Assembly (NCBI GenBank): GCA_964644705.1
Contig: CAZXYF010000159.1
Span: forward strand, 1-7,188
Direction: 5' to 3'
Length of the DNA stretch: 7,188 bases
Origin: CAZXYF01 sp964644705
GTDB taxonomy: Bacteria > Planctomycetota > Brocadiia > SM23-32
Position 1 is the stretch's first letter, and the number at the start of each line of letters is the position of its first letter. The notes beneath the pieces are model-generated. The model made no database searches. It saw nothing but the letters and a program-made list of their open reading frames with translations, and was not told the DNA's origin. Shown piece after piece: positions 1-5,323 of this stretch. The position numbers and the translations under genes are program-made.

Positions 1-14
1 ACAAGCCCGGCAAG

Positions 15-54
15 TAGGGCATCACAAAACGCACGTGGTTCACCGAAACCTTAC
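15..54 (-). repeat. Left arm of 40-nt terminal inverted repeat (IS66-like tip)
   Basis: Positions 15-54 are the reverse complement of 7149-7188 with one mismatch (39/40; position 25 against 7178). Read outward on the minus strand the arm begins GTAAGGTTTCGGTGAACCAC. IS66-family ends characteristically begin 5'-GTAA, so I read this as the tip of an IS66-like element whose body lies beyond position 1. It contains the palindrome CACGTG and a small GGTT/AACC hairpin. No transposase is visible, so the family call is inference; the repeat itself is seen directly. It overlaps the URO-D stop codon (51-53). Positions 1-14 would be further element sequence. Confidence 0.7.
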
Positions 55-1115
55 GATTTGTTGCTCAAACAACAGTCTTCCAGCGCGGTCATCAGCGCGT
101 CGATATTCTCCACCGGGATGCCCGGATACAGATCCGCCTGCATGATGAGGCCTCCTTCGGGTGTGGACAGTTTCTCCACTTCTTCTCGTATCAGATCCCG
201 CACTTCCTCCGGCGTGCCAAAACGTACCACGTTCTGCCGATCGATGTCCAGCGCAATACAGCAGCGGCCCTTCAGATTGTCGCGTATCCAGTCAATGCCG
301 TTGACCAGGTCCTGGATGTTCAGACACTGCACGCCAAGATCCAGCAAATCATCGGCAAGGTCCCGGATATCCCCGTCCGAATGCATGCTGATAATGGCTC
401 CGGCCTCACGCGCGGGCTCCATCAGGCGATCCCACGTGGGTTTGAGGTATTTTCTGAAGTCCGCGGGACTCATCATCGGTCCCTGCTGCATGCCCAGATC
501 CTCGCCGTAATGCATGCGGTCCACCCCTATCTCCATGTAACGTCGCACAATGTAGAGAAAGAAGCTTTCGACCATTCCGACCAATTCTCGCAACCGCGGC
601 TCGTCGTCACTCATGTCGAACAGAACATTTTGGTAGCCCCGCAGATAGATCAGTCGCAGCCAGTTGTGACCATGTCCCAGGCTACCGCTGGTGAGCCGTC
701 CCTGCTCCCTCTGCCGCCGGATGCGCTCCGCTTCGTCCGCCCAGTTAATCGACCCCTCGGGCATCCGTCCCTTCGTTGTGGCCGGGTCGGGCGGTATGTA
801 GTCATCAAAATCCTCCCAGTCCTCCAGTGGGTGTTCCACGACGCTGCCGGTGATGCCTTCCTCCGATGTCTCCCATACGCATCCCCACGGATCAGTGTAT
901 CGTTCATCCTCCCGCTGCCAGGGGCGTCCCCGGGGCTCGATCGGTTCGTCGGGACGTTCAAAGCCCGGAAACAGCAGGGGATGTTTTTCTTTGAGATCAA
1001 ACAGATCCTCCTGGTCATAGTTGTTCCAGCATGATGCGTTGAACCAGAGATTGACCGGTATGTATTCCGGTCTTTGAAACTTAATAGCGCGCAGATAATT
1101 CTCTCTTGCGTTCAT
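51..1115 (-). CDS. URO-D-like (PF01208) methyltransferase-superfamily protein
   Basis: Encodes 354 aa. The start at 1115 is chosen because AAAGGAG lies about 8 nt upstream and the ATG overlaps the upstream sulfatase stop as ATGA; an in-frame codon 30 nt earlier has no such support. The opening NARENYLRAIKFQRPEYIP (residues 2-20) is typical of uroporphyrinogen decarboxylase-related proteins. GEDLGMQQGPMMSP (204-217) and HSDGDI (245-250) match the barrel-edge motifs of this superfamily, which includes corrinoid-linked methyltransferases such as MtaA. In MtaA-type enzymes the second motif supplies His and Cys zinc ligands; here the Cys position is Asp (HSD), so zinc-dependent methyl transfer is doubtful. 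True heme-pathway HemE is unlikely given the catabolic context and sequence. Substrate is unknown. The TAA stop lies inside the terminal repeat, so the natural C-terminus may have been altered, although the family length is nearly complete. Confidence 0.88.
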   Translation of the reverse strand: MNARENYLRAIKFQRPEYIPVNLWFNASCWNNYDQEDLFDLKEKHPLLFPGFERPDEPIEPRGRPWQREDERYTDPWGCVWETSEEGITGSVVEHPLEDWEDFDDYIPPDPATTKGRMPEGSINWADEAERIRRQREQGRLTSGSLGHGHNWLRLIYLRGYQNVLFDMSDDEPRLRELVGMVESFFLYIVRRYMEIGVDRMHYGEDLGMQQGPMMSPADFRKYLKPTWDRLMEPAREAGAIISMHSDGDIRDLADDLLDLGVQCLNIQDLVNGIDWIRDNLKGRCCIALDIDRQNVVRFGTPEEVRDLIREEVEKLSTPEGGLIMQADLYPGIPVENIDALMTALEDCCLSNKS

Positions 1116-2572
1116 CGTTTTTGCTCCTTTCCGGGCCGGAACCATCGTCCCTGATCGGGTGGTCGTGGAATATTGGTTATTCTATCAATGAGAAGCCCTT
1201 GCATTTCGCGTAGTTTTTGCGCCTCAGCAGCGTTTTCCGCCCGGTTGGACAGTTCGTGGGGATCCTCTGCGAGATTGAACAGCAAATCGTGCCCGCCCGC
1301 TGTGCGGGTGTATTTCCAATCGCCGGACCGCACCATGCGCATGTCGTAACCCACTGCGGCGGTGCCGCACTCCGCATACACGCTGTCACGGAACTTCGGT
1401 CCTCCCTGGCATACGTAATCCCAGAACGATCGGCCCGGCGACCCGGGCAATGCCTCCTTCCGTTGGGCCTCGTCGAGTCCGGCAATCTCGAGTATCGTCT
1501 GCGTGAGGTCCACCGATTCCACCAACCCCGGCAACATCACATCGCCCGGAACCTCCTCGGGATATCGCACCAGTATGGGCGTTCGGCATGAACCCTCGTA
1601 GGAAACAATCTTCCGGGCATGACCGTGGTCTCCCAGCATATCGCCGTGATCCGTGGTGAACAGGACGACGGTATCATCCAGCACTCCGGCCCGCTCCACC
1701 GACTGCAACAGTTTCCCGATCTGATCATCCACCAGCGTCATCAGCCCCATGTACATGGCCCGGTTCTCCTGCCACTGCCGGATCAGGTCTGAATCCTCCA
1801 ACCCCCGGGGCACGGGCATGTCGGCCGGACGATACATATTAAAATACTCCTCCGGGACATCCAGCGGATAATGCGGGCCAAAGAAGGAGGCATGGAGGAA
1901 CCACGGTTTGTCGTGGTCATAGTCCTCCACAAAATCGCACATGGCATCGACCATGAAACCGTCCAGCGTGTCCTCCACCTCCAGGACGCCCGGACGATAC
2001 GGTTCACGTCCGCCGTTCCGGCGCCGACTTTCCGCCCGCTCTCTGTTTTCCCGGCGGGCCGCTTCATACAACCCCTTTTGCTCCAGATGTTCGGTATAGC
2101 GGGATCCCTTAATACCGGGATGTCCTTTATCACAGCGAAAAGACCACAATCCGCGTCCCGATCCCTCCTCGACCGTGTCAAAGCCCCACACGTGGCTGTG
2201 TGGTTCCAGCTCATCCATGTGATATTTCTCGAGCGTGGGTCCCGTGTAGGCATGAAGTTTTCCGATGATGGCCGTGTGGTAACCTTCTCGCTGGAGCGCC
2301 TGCGGCATCGTCGGCTGGTTGTCCGGCCAGTCATAACCATTGCGCGCCCCACGCTCCGTCTGGCAGCCATACAATCCCGTCAACCAGCCATACCGGCACG
2401 GCTGACAGAGCGGGCTGTTGGAGTAAGCATTGGTCAGCGTGGTTCCCTCGCGTCGCAGCCGCAACAGATTGGAGACCCGGGGCCACTCCGAACGCTCAAC
2501 GCCATAGGTGTCGTAGCGCTGCTCGTCGGTGGTGATCAGGAGGATGTTTGGTTGTTGAGTATTTTCTGGCAT
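1112..2572 (-). CDS. Sulfatase, Cys-type (formylglycine-dependent), cytoplasmic
   Basis: Encodes 486 aa. ATG 2572 is preferred over the in-frame GTG at 2584 because GGGAG sits 5 nt before it. No signal peptide is seen: the N-terminus MPENTQQPNILLITTDEQR goes straight into the first strand of the alkaline phosphatase/sulfatase fold. The maturation motif CQPCR (56-60) provides the Cys converted to formylglycine, probably by an anaerobic sulfatase-maturing enzyme encoded elsewhere. Metal and sulfate ligands are visible: D16, K105 and H107 (GKLH), H234 (GPHYP), D308-H309 (TTDHGD) and K321. The C-terminal GDWKYTR and LFNLAEDPHELSN are typical of the family. It hydrolyses sulfate esters, probably of a carbohydrate; the exact substrate cannot be read. 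It is translationally coupled to the URO-D gene by the ATGA overlap and lies behind a 379-nt spacer that may hold its own promoter. Confidence 0.95.
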   Translation of the reverse strand: MPENTQQPNILLITTDEQRYDTYGVERSEWPRVSNLLRLRREGTTLTNAYSNSPLCQPCRYGWLTGLYGCQTERGARNGYDWPDNQPTMPQALQREGYHTAIIGKLHAYTGPTLEKYHMDELEPHSHVWGFDTVEEGSGRGLWSFRCDKGHPGIKGSRYTEHLEQKGLYEAARRENRERAESRRRNGGREPYRPGVLEVEDTLDGFMVDAMCDFVEDYDHDKPWFLHASFFGPHYPLDVPEEYFNMYRPADMPVPRGLEDSDLIRQWQENRAMYMGLMTLVDDQIGKLLQSVERAGVLDDTVVLFTTDHGDMLGDHGHARKIVSYEGSCRTPILVRYPEEVPGDVMLPGLVESVDLTQTILEIAGLDEAQRKEALPGSPGRSFWDYVCQGGPKFRDSVYAECGTAAVGYDMRMVRSGDWKYTRTAGGHDLLFNLAEDPHELSNRAENAAEAQKLREMQGLLIDRITNIPRPPDQGRWFRPGKEQKR

Positions 2573-2586
2573 GTGGACTCCCACAA

Positions 2587-2649
2587 TCGTAATCGTCGTC
2601 GGTCGTTAGAATCCTAATCGTAATCATAATCGTCCGTTCCCGTTCATCG
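2587..2649 (-). repeat. GATTACG-type repeat, copy A (sulfatase leader)
   Basis: This 63-nt segment matches 3623-3685 at 56 of 63 positions without gaps, in the same orientation. On the minus strand it begins CGATGAACGGGAACGGACGA, followed by TTATGATTACGATTAGGATTC. It ends about 15 nt before the sulfatase ATG, so both copies sit in the leader directly upstream of a gene start. Stop codons in the minus-strand frame (TTATGA, TTCTAA) show it is not coding here. Confidence 0.85.
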
Positions 2650-2699
2650 TCCTCCGCTTTTGGCGGTTTTGAGACAATGTCCGGGTTTATCCGCTGCCA

Positions 2700-2720
2700 C
2701 CATCGGCGCAGGACCGATGG
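2700..2720. other. Perfect 7-bp stem hairpin in spacer
   Basis: CCATCGG (2700-2706) and CCGATGG (2714-2720) are perfect inverted repeats around a 7-nt loop. It lies about 130 nt upstream of the sulfatase start in the transcript. No run of T follows on either strand, so it is more likely a structural or protein-binding element than an intrinsic terminator. Confidence 0.5.
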
Positions 2721-2765
2721 AGGGCTGGTTGTTACGTCACCGCACGTAGTGGCTAATCATATCGA

Positions 2766-2788
2766 CCCCCGGGGCAGGCCCGGAGGGG
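2766..2788. other. GC-rich hairpin in spacer
   Basis: CCCC (2766-2769) pairs with GGGG (2785-2788), and GGG (2771-2773) with CCC (2779-2781), around loop GCAGG, with a small internal bulge. In the minus-strand RNA it is followed by GTCGATATGATTAG, which lacks a U-tract. Role unknown. Confidence 0.45.
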
Positions 2789-2910
2789 CCAATCGTAGCG
2801 TCTTTCTTCCAAAGAGACATCCGATGCTTTCCCCGGCTAAATGGCAAAACAGGTATTACGTATAAAGCAATTTCCCGAAACCCTTCGCTGTGCCAACAAA
2901 AAACAACGAC

Positions 2911-2954
2911 AACGGTCGACTACGATTACGACGAGGAATACGACTACGATTTTA
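2911..2954 (+). repeat. GATTACG-type repeat, inverted copy C (after DUF1080 stop)
   Basis: On the plus strand this reads AACGGTCGACTACGATTACG then ACGAGGAATACGACTACGATTTTA. Its first 28 nt match the minus-strand core of copy A (from AACGGACGATTATGATTACG) at 22 of 28 positions, so it is an inverted, more diverged copy. It runs into the TAA stop of the DUF1080 gene (2952-2954). Confidence 0.65.
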
Positions 2955-3590
2955 TGCCGGCCCGTACTGATCCGATCCCTCCAGGGGCAGATGCTGGATC
3001 CAGACGTTGCGATAACTCACCTCATCGCCGTCGCCATGACACTGCAGCAGGAGCGGTCCGGGCGTGGTCATATCGGGGTCGATGCCCTCGCGCATGCGGT
3101 TGACCGTGGGCTCGGGCAGCTCGACGTTGTTATGGATGAGCACGCCGTTGTGCTGGACCGTCGCGCGGGCCGGTTCGCAGATCTCACCGTCGTCGCCGGC
3201 ACGTGGAGCGCGGAAGAAGACGTCGTAGCTCTGCCACTCGCGGGGCGCTTTACAGGCGTTCACGAGCGGAGCGTGCATGTCATAAAACGCGCCGCAATCG
3301 CCCTTGCCCGGTATATTGACGTCGAAAGAATCCAGGACCTGGATTTCGTACCGGCCCTGGATAAAGACGCCGCTGTTGCCGCGCCACTGCCCTTCAGCCT
3401 CGGGCATATAGGGCACGCGAAACTCGACGTGGATGACCGCGTCGGTGAACTGTTCCTCGGAGATAATATCCTCCTCGGTCACCGTCATCGCGTCGTCCTC
3501 CAGCCGCCAGCGGGCGGGACCACCGCCCTCGCTGTGCCAGTTATCCAGACTGCTGCCATCGAACAACATCACTTTCTCGTGCTGATCCAT
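2952..3590 (-). CDS. DUF1080 / 3-keto-disaccharide hydrolase family (PF06439)
   Basis: Encodes 212 aa. ATG 3590 is chosen because GGGGAG lies 8 nt upstream and the family motif starts at once (MLFDGSSLDNWH, residues 8-19). Family signatures follow: GNSGVFIQGRYEIQVLDSF in the middle and APLVNACKAPREWQSYDVFF in the second half, the typical concanavalin-like jelly-roll. No signal peptide is visible, whereas many relatives are exported; this copy would be cytoplasmic. The family (Pfam name 3-keto-disaccharide hydrolase) cleaves glycosides after C3 oxidation by Gfo/Idh/MocA-type dehydrogenases; that role is family knowledge and the substrate here is not known. The neighbouring Gfo/Idh/MocA gene (4906-5136) is a remnant, so the oxidation partner must be elsewhere. 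An upstream in-frame extension to 3701 is repeat DNA (copy B), not protein. Confidence 0.9.
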   Translation of the reverse strand: MDQHEKVMLFDGSSLDNWHSEGGGPARWRLEDDAMTVTEEDIISEEQFTDAVIHVEFRVPYMPEAEGQWRGNSGVFIQGRYEIQVLDSFDVNIPGKGDCGAFYDMHAPLVNACKAPREWQSYDVFFRAPRAGDDGEICEPARATVQHNGVLIHNNVELPEPTVNRMREGIDPDMTTPGPLLLQCHGDGDEVSYRNVWIQHLPLEGSDQYGPA

Positions 3591-3622
3591 CTGATTGTCT
3601 CCCCAAAAAATCGTAATCCTAG

Positions 3623-3685
3623 TCGTAATCGCCATCGGCCGCTGGAATCCTAATCGTAATGATAATCGTCCGTTGCCGTTCATCG
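3623..3685 (-). repeat. GATTACG-type repeat, copy B (DUF1080 leader)
   Basis: This is the 63-nt direct copy of 2587-2649 (56/63 identical, no gaps). On the minus strand it reads CGATGAACGGCAACGGACGA and then TTATCATTACGATTAGGATTCC, with a second short GATTACGACTAGGATTACGATT run between it and the DUF1080 ribosome-binding site. It happens to be open in the DUF1080 frame (MNGNGRLSLRLGF...), unlike copy A, which contains stops. Confidence 0.87.
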
Positions 3686-3745
3686 ATCTGCTTGGTGCCA
3701 ACCAAAAGAAACGGCAAAAGACCGATCAGGATTACCATTAGGATT
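3646..3745. repeat. Large imperfect inverted repeat with nested hairpin
   Basis: The outer arms 3646-3660 and 3731-3745 pair at 14/15 positions. The inner arms TTGCCGTT (3673-3680) and AACGGCAA (3710-3717) pair perfectly. The apex contains TTGGT (3692-3696) / ACCAA (3701-3705) around a 4-nt loop. It is made by copy B facing a diverged inverted copy (3710-3745) and fills the spacer between the GH29 stop and the DUF1080 start. In RNA this could form a stem of roughly 100 nt total and affect transcript processing or stability; no U-tract supports a classical terminator. Confidence 0.7.
3710..3745 (+). repeat. GATTACG-type repeat, inverted copy D (after GH29 stop)
   Basis: On the plus strand it begins AACGGCAAAAGACCGATCAG and ends GATTACCATTAGGATT. 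It aligns with the minus-strand sequence of copy B over the whole length with several mismatches and one gap. It lies 12 nt from the GH29 stop codon, the same placement as copies C and E relative to their upstream genes. Confidence 0.6.
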
Positions 3746-3757
3746 TTAGGCGATTCT

Positions 3758-4783
3758 CTACCCCATCAGACCCTCATATTCCTCCCGCACCTCAACCAGC
3801 CGGCGGGCCTGGTCCTCGGGGATTTTGCCTTCGGGGCTGGGCGTAACGTTGAACACACAGTTCGCGTTACGCGCGTGACAGAGGAGACGGATTCCCAGCA
3901 GTTCCTCCAGGCTGCGCGGTTGCACGTCCGGTCCCCACCACCAGCCATAACTGTTCTGGTGAGCGATGGTGCAGTTTTCGATGGGCACGTAATACATGCG
4001 CGGATCTTCAACCCCGTTACCATACCAATCCCATTGCAACGAACGCCACGAATTGTCGCTTCCCCATATAGGAGGGACGCCGGCTTCAATGGCATGGACA
4101 TCACATGGCCATGTCTTCGTTTTGATAACAGTCTGTCCTCCGTTGTTTTCCCAGTCTCCATTCATCGTAATAACGGTTTCCGGCTGCAACGACTCAATAT
4201 GCTCGGTCAGCTCGCGTCGTCCTGCGGGCCCATACTTTTGTGGTCCATCAAACCAGACTTCCTCGATGGGACCGTACCATGTGAGGAGTTCCTCCAGTTG
4301 AGCCATCGTAAAATCAAGAAAACGACGCGTGACATAGCGGAAATGTTCTTTCGTCGGCCCCGTCACTTGATCGCCCGGGTCCAAATTATGTTTGTCAGAT
4401 CCCAGATACAGCGCGGGCCGGATGTCGTATTTATCGCAGGCTTTCACAAATTCTCCGATCACGTCCGTGTTTTCCGGCGCGTTGGCGACGGAGAAGTCGG
4501 ATTGTTCGGTGGGCCACATCGAAAACCCGCCGGCGCGAGTGTGTTTGGCGTTCATGATGATGTATTTCATGCCCGCCTCCTGGGCCACTCGCACCCACTG
4601 ATCCACATCCAGGTCCGTGGGTTTGTAGAGGCTTATGGGGTGGTCTCCCTCACCAAGTCCCTCCGCACTGGCGAACGTGTTGAGCCCGTAATGAATAAAC
4701 ATTCCATACTCCAGCTCTTCCCAGCTCTGGAGTCGTTCCACCGACAAACGCTGATTTCCGTCGTTTTGCTGTTCTTCACTCAT
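3758..4783 (-). CDS. GH29-family alpha-L-fucosidase, short form
   Basis: Encodes 341 aa. ATG 4783 is chosen for AGGAGA 6 nt upstream. GH29 signs: GMFIHYGLNTF (27-37), NAKHTRAGGFSMWPT (78-92), and EEVWFDGP (174-181), in which D179 is the expected catalytic nucleophile; LCHARNANCVFNVTPSPEGKIPE-like sequence near 301-323 is the usual end of the catalytic barrel. It lacks the C-terminal beta-sandwich of many ~450-aa fucosidases and has no signal peptide, so it probably acts on imported oligosaccharides in the cytoplasm. The common GH29 KHHDGF motif is replaced by KHTRAGGF, so substrate preference may differ. The first ten residues (MSEEQQNDGN) are not part of the GH29 fold and are shared with the sulfatase at 5575-6960. 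It lies downstream of the Gfo/Idh/MocA remnant. Confidence 0.88.
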   Translation of the reverse strand: MSEEQQNDGNQRLSVERLQSWEELEYGMFIHYGLNTFASAEGLGEGDHPISLYKPTDLDVDQWVRVAQEAGMKYIIMNAKHTRAGGFSMWPTEQSDFSVANAPENTDVIGEFVKACDKYDIRPALYLGSDKHNLDPGDQVTGPTKEHFRYVTRRFLDFTMAQLEELLTWYGPIEEVWFDGPQKYGPAGRRELTEHIESLQPETVITMNGDWENNGGQTVIKTKTWPCDVHAIEAGVPPIWGSDNSWRSLQWDWYGNGVEDPRMYYVPIENCTIAHQNSYGWWWGPDVQPRSLEELLGIRLLCHARNANCVFNVTPSPEGKIPEDQARRLVEVREEYEGLMG

Positions 4784-4795
4784 TGTTGGTCTCCT
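4750..4795 (-). repeat. Shared RBS plus N-terminal leader module, GH29 copy
   Basis: This 46-nt segment holds the AGGAGA ribosome-binding site, the ATG and the codons for SEEQQNDGNQ. It matches 6927-6972 at 39 of 46 positions. Of the five coding differences, four are synonymous third-position changes (GAA/GAG, CAA/CAG, GAC/GAT, GGA/GGC) and one changes codon 2 (Ser/Ile). Confidence 0.8.
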
Positions 4796-4816
4796 ATGAG
4801 ATAATCTTTGAGCGTT

Positions 4817-4861
4817 TTGTTCAAAAGCTGTGCCCTTTTTCTGACACCTGTCTTGTTCAAA
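4817..4861 (-). promoter_or_regulatory. Direct repeat TTTGAACAA pair upstream of GH29
   Basis: On the minus strand TTTGAACAA occurs at 4861-4853 and again at 4825-4817, exactly 36 nt apart start to start. GACAGGTGTC (4852-4843), a short inverted repeat, directly follows the first copy. The segment lies in the GH29 leader, 34-78 nt before the ATG. It could be a pair of regulator half-sites, but no known motif is recognised. Confidence 0.3.
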
Positions 4862-4865
4862 CACA

Positions 4866-4907
4866 ACGGGACGATTACGACTAAGATCACAATCGTGATT
4901 ACGATTT
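4866..4907 (+). repeat. GATTACG-type repeat, copy E (after Gfo/Idh/MocA remnant stop)
   Basis: The plus strand reads ACGGGACGATTACGACTAAG, then ATCACAATCGTGATTACGATTTA, running into the stop codon of the remnant (4906-4908). It contains the inverted repeat ATCAC/GTGAT around AATC. Placement and orientation match copies C and D, although the sequence is more diverged. Confidence 0.55.
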
Positions 4908-5136
4908 ATAGATCGACCTCATACGCCTCGCCGGTCTCAATCGAATCCAGCGCCATGTGACTGAGCTGGAGTGTGAGAAGCGCATCTTCCTCGTCCAGAT
5001 CCGGTTCCATTTCGCCTTTCACCACCCGGGCAAATTTGTCGATACGACGGGGGTGCCCGGCACTTCCGTCGAGGGGCCAGACTTCGGTGTGGTCCTGACC
5101 ACGTCCACCGCATCCAATAACACTGACATTGAACAT
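4906..5136 (-). pseudogene. Gfo/Idh/MocA oxidoreductase remnant with internal deletion
   Basis: The 76-aa frame starts MFNVSVIGCGGRGQDH, the Rossmann NAD(P)-binding start of the family (GCGGRG). By about residue 20 it jumps to DGSAGHPRRIDKFARVVKGE and EDALLTLQLSHMALDSIETG, which are the C-terminal signatures. Full-length relatives are about 350-400 aa, so roughly 300 central residues, including the catalytic Lys and substrate-binding sheet, are missing. The ribosome-binding site GGGAG (6 nt before ATG 5136), start and stop are all intact and the frame is kept, so a small peptide could be made but cannot be an oxidoreductase. Such enzymes would supply 3-keto substrates to the DUF1080 protein downstream. 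An assembly collapse rather than a genomic deletion is possible. Confidence 0.85.
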
Positions 5137-5323
5137 TGCCAACTCCCGCTTTTCTAACGAAACAATGACATACCCAACTATCCATTGCACGCAAGTGTAA
5201 TCGATAATCGACAACATGCAAGATCAAATCGGCATTTTTCGCTTTTTTTGTCCAAACGGCTGTTTTGTTCGTGCTGGTAGGGTCAAAATGATGCCACGTT
5301 GGGCTACGCTCGGCCTCAACCTC
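5137..5323 (-). promoter_or_regulatory. Surviving promoter/operator-like region upstream of the remnant
   Basis: This AT-rich stretch lies between the two gene remnants. On the minus strand GCCGTTTGGAC (5260-5250) and GCCGATTTGATC (5233-5222) form a related pair 27 nt apart, resembling direct half-sites of an AraC-like activator. Downstream is the palindrome TCGATtATCGA (5211-5201), within wider arms TTGCATG/CGTGCAA (5221-5215, 5191-5185). TTGATC (5227-5222) could be a -35 element overlapping the second half-site, but no good -10 box is found at 17 nt. About 5260-5323 appears to follow directly on the broken sulfatase sequence. No regulator gene is in the window. Confidence 0.4.

Larger units (their letters stand above)
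2573..2951 (-). other. 379-nt structured spacer between DUF1080 gene and sulfatase
   Basis: No convincing gene is seen; the short plus-strand frame at 2677-2865 lacks homology I recognise. The spacer is bounded by oppositely oriented copies of the GATTACG-type repeat (2587-2649 and 2911-2954). Between them are two perfect or near-perfect hairpins (2700-2720 and 2766-2788). The middle part (about 2800-2910) is AT-richer, and on the minus strand contains TTGGCA and TTTATACGTAATACC, which could be part of a promoter for the sulfatase/URO-D pair, but spacing does not fit a clear consensus. No U-tract follows the hairpins, so an intrinsic terminator is not supported. Confidence 0.6.

Noticed and set aside
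1871..2617. Plus-strand open frame of 248 codons antisense to the sulfatase
   Set aside because: The sulfatase has a complete set of catalytic motifs; the antisense frame ends in the GATTACG repeat and shows no protein features.
2766..2788. Intrinsic terminator
   Set aside because: The stem is strong but no U-tract follows on either strand.
2840..2905. Sigma-54 promoter (TTGGCAC ... TTGCTT on the minus strand)
   Set aside because: The TGGCAC and TTGC elements are about 17 nt apart, far more than the 4-5 nt required.
2587..2954. CRISPR array
   Set aside because: The GATTACG repeats are degenerate, of changing orientation and lack evenly sized unique spacers; no cas gene is present.
2841..3653. 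Plus-strand open frame of 270 codons antisense to the DUF1080 gene
   Set aside because: It mirrors the DUF1080 coding sequence and runs into repeat DNA at its end; no family motif.
3591..3701. N-terminal extension of the DUF1080 protein (MNGNGRLSLRLGF...)
   Set aside because: This is translation of repeat copy B; the paralogous copy A has stop codons in the same frame, and a strong ribosome-binding site precedes ATG 3590.
3659..4804. Plus-strand open frame of 381 codons antisense to GH29
   Set aside because: It lies opposite a gene with clear GH29 motifs, has no recognisable motif and no good ribosome-binding site; it is a shadow of codon bias.
4937..5323. C-terminal continuation of the sulfatase fragment frame
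   Set aside because: After GGHR the sequence matches no sulfatase part; it is AT-rich spacer followed by another frame of the oxidoreductase remnant. It stays open by chance.
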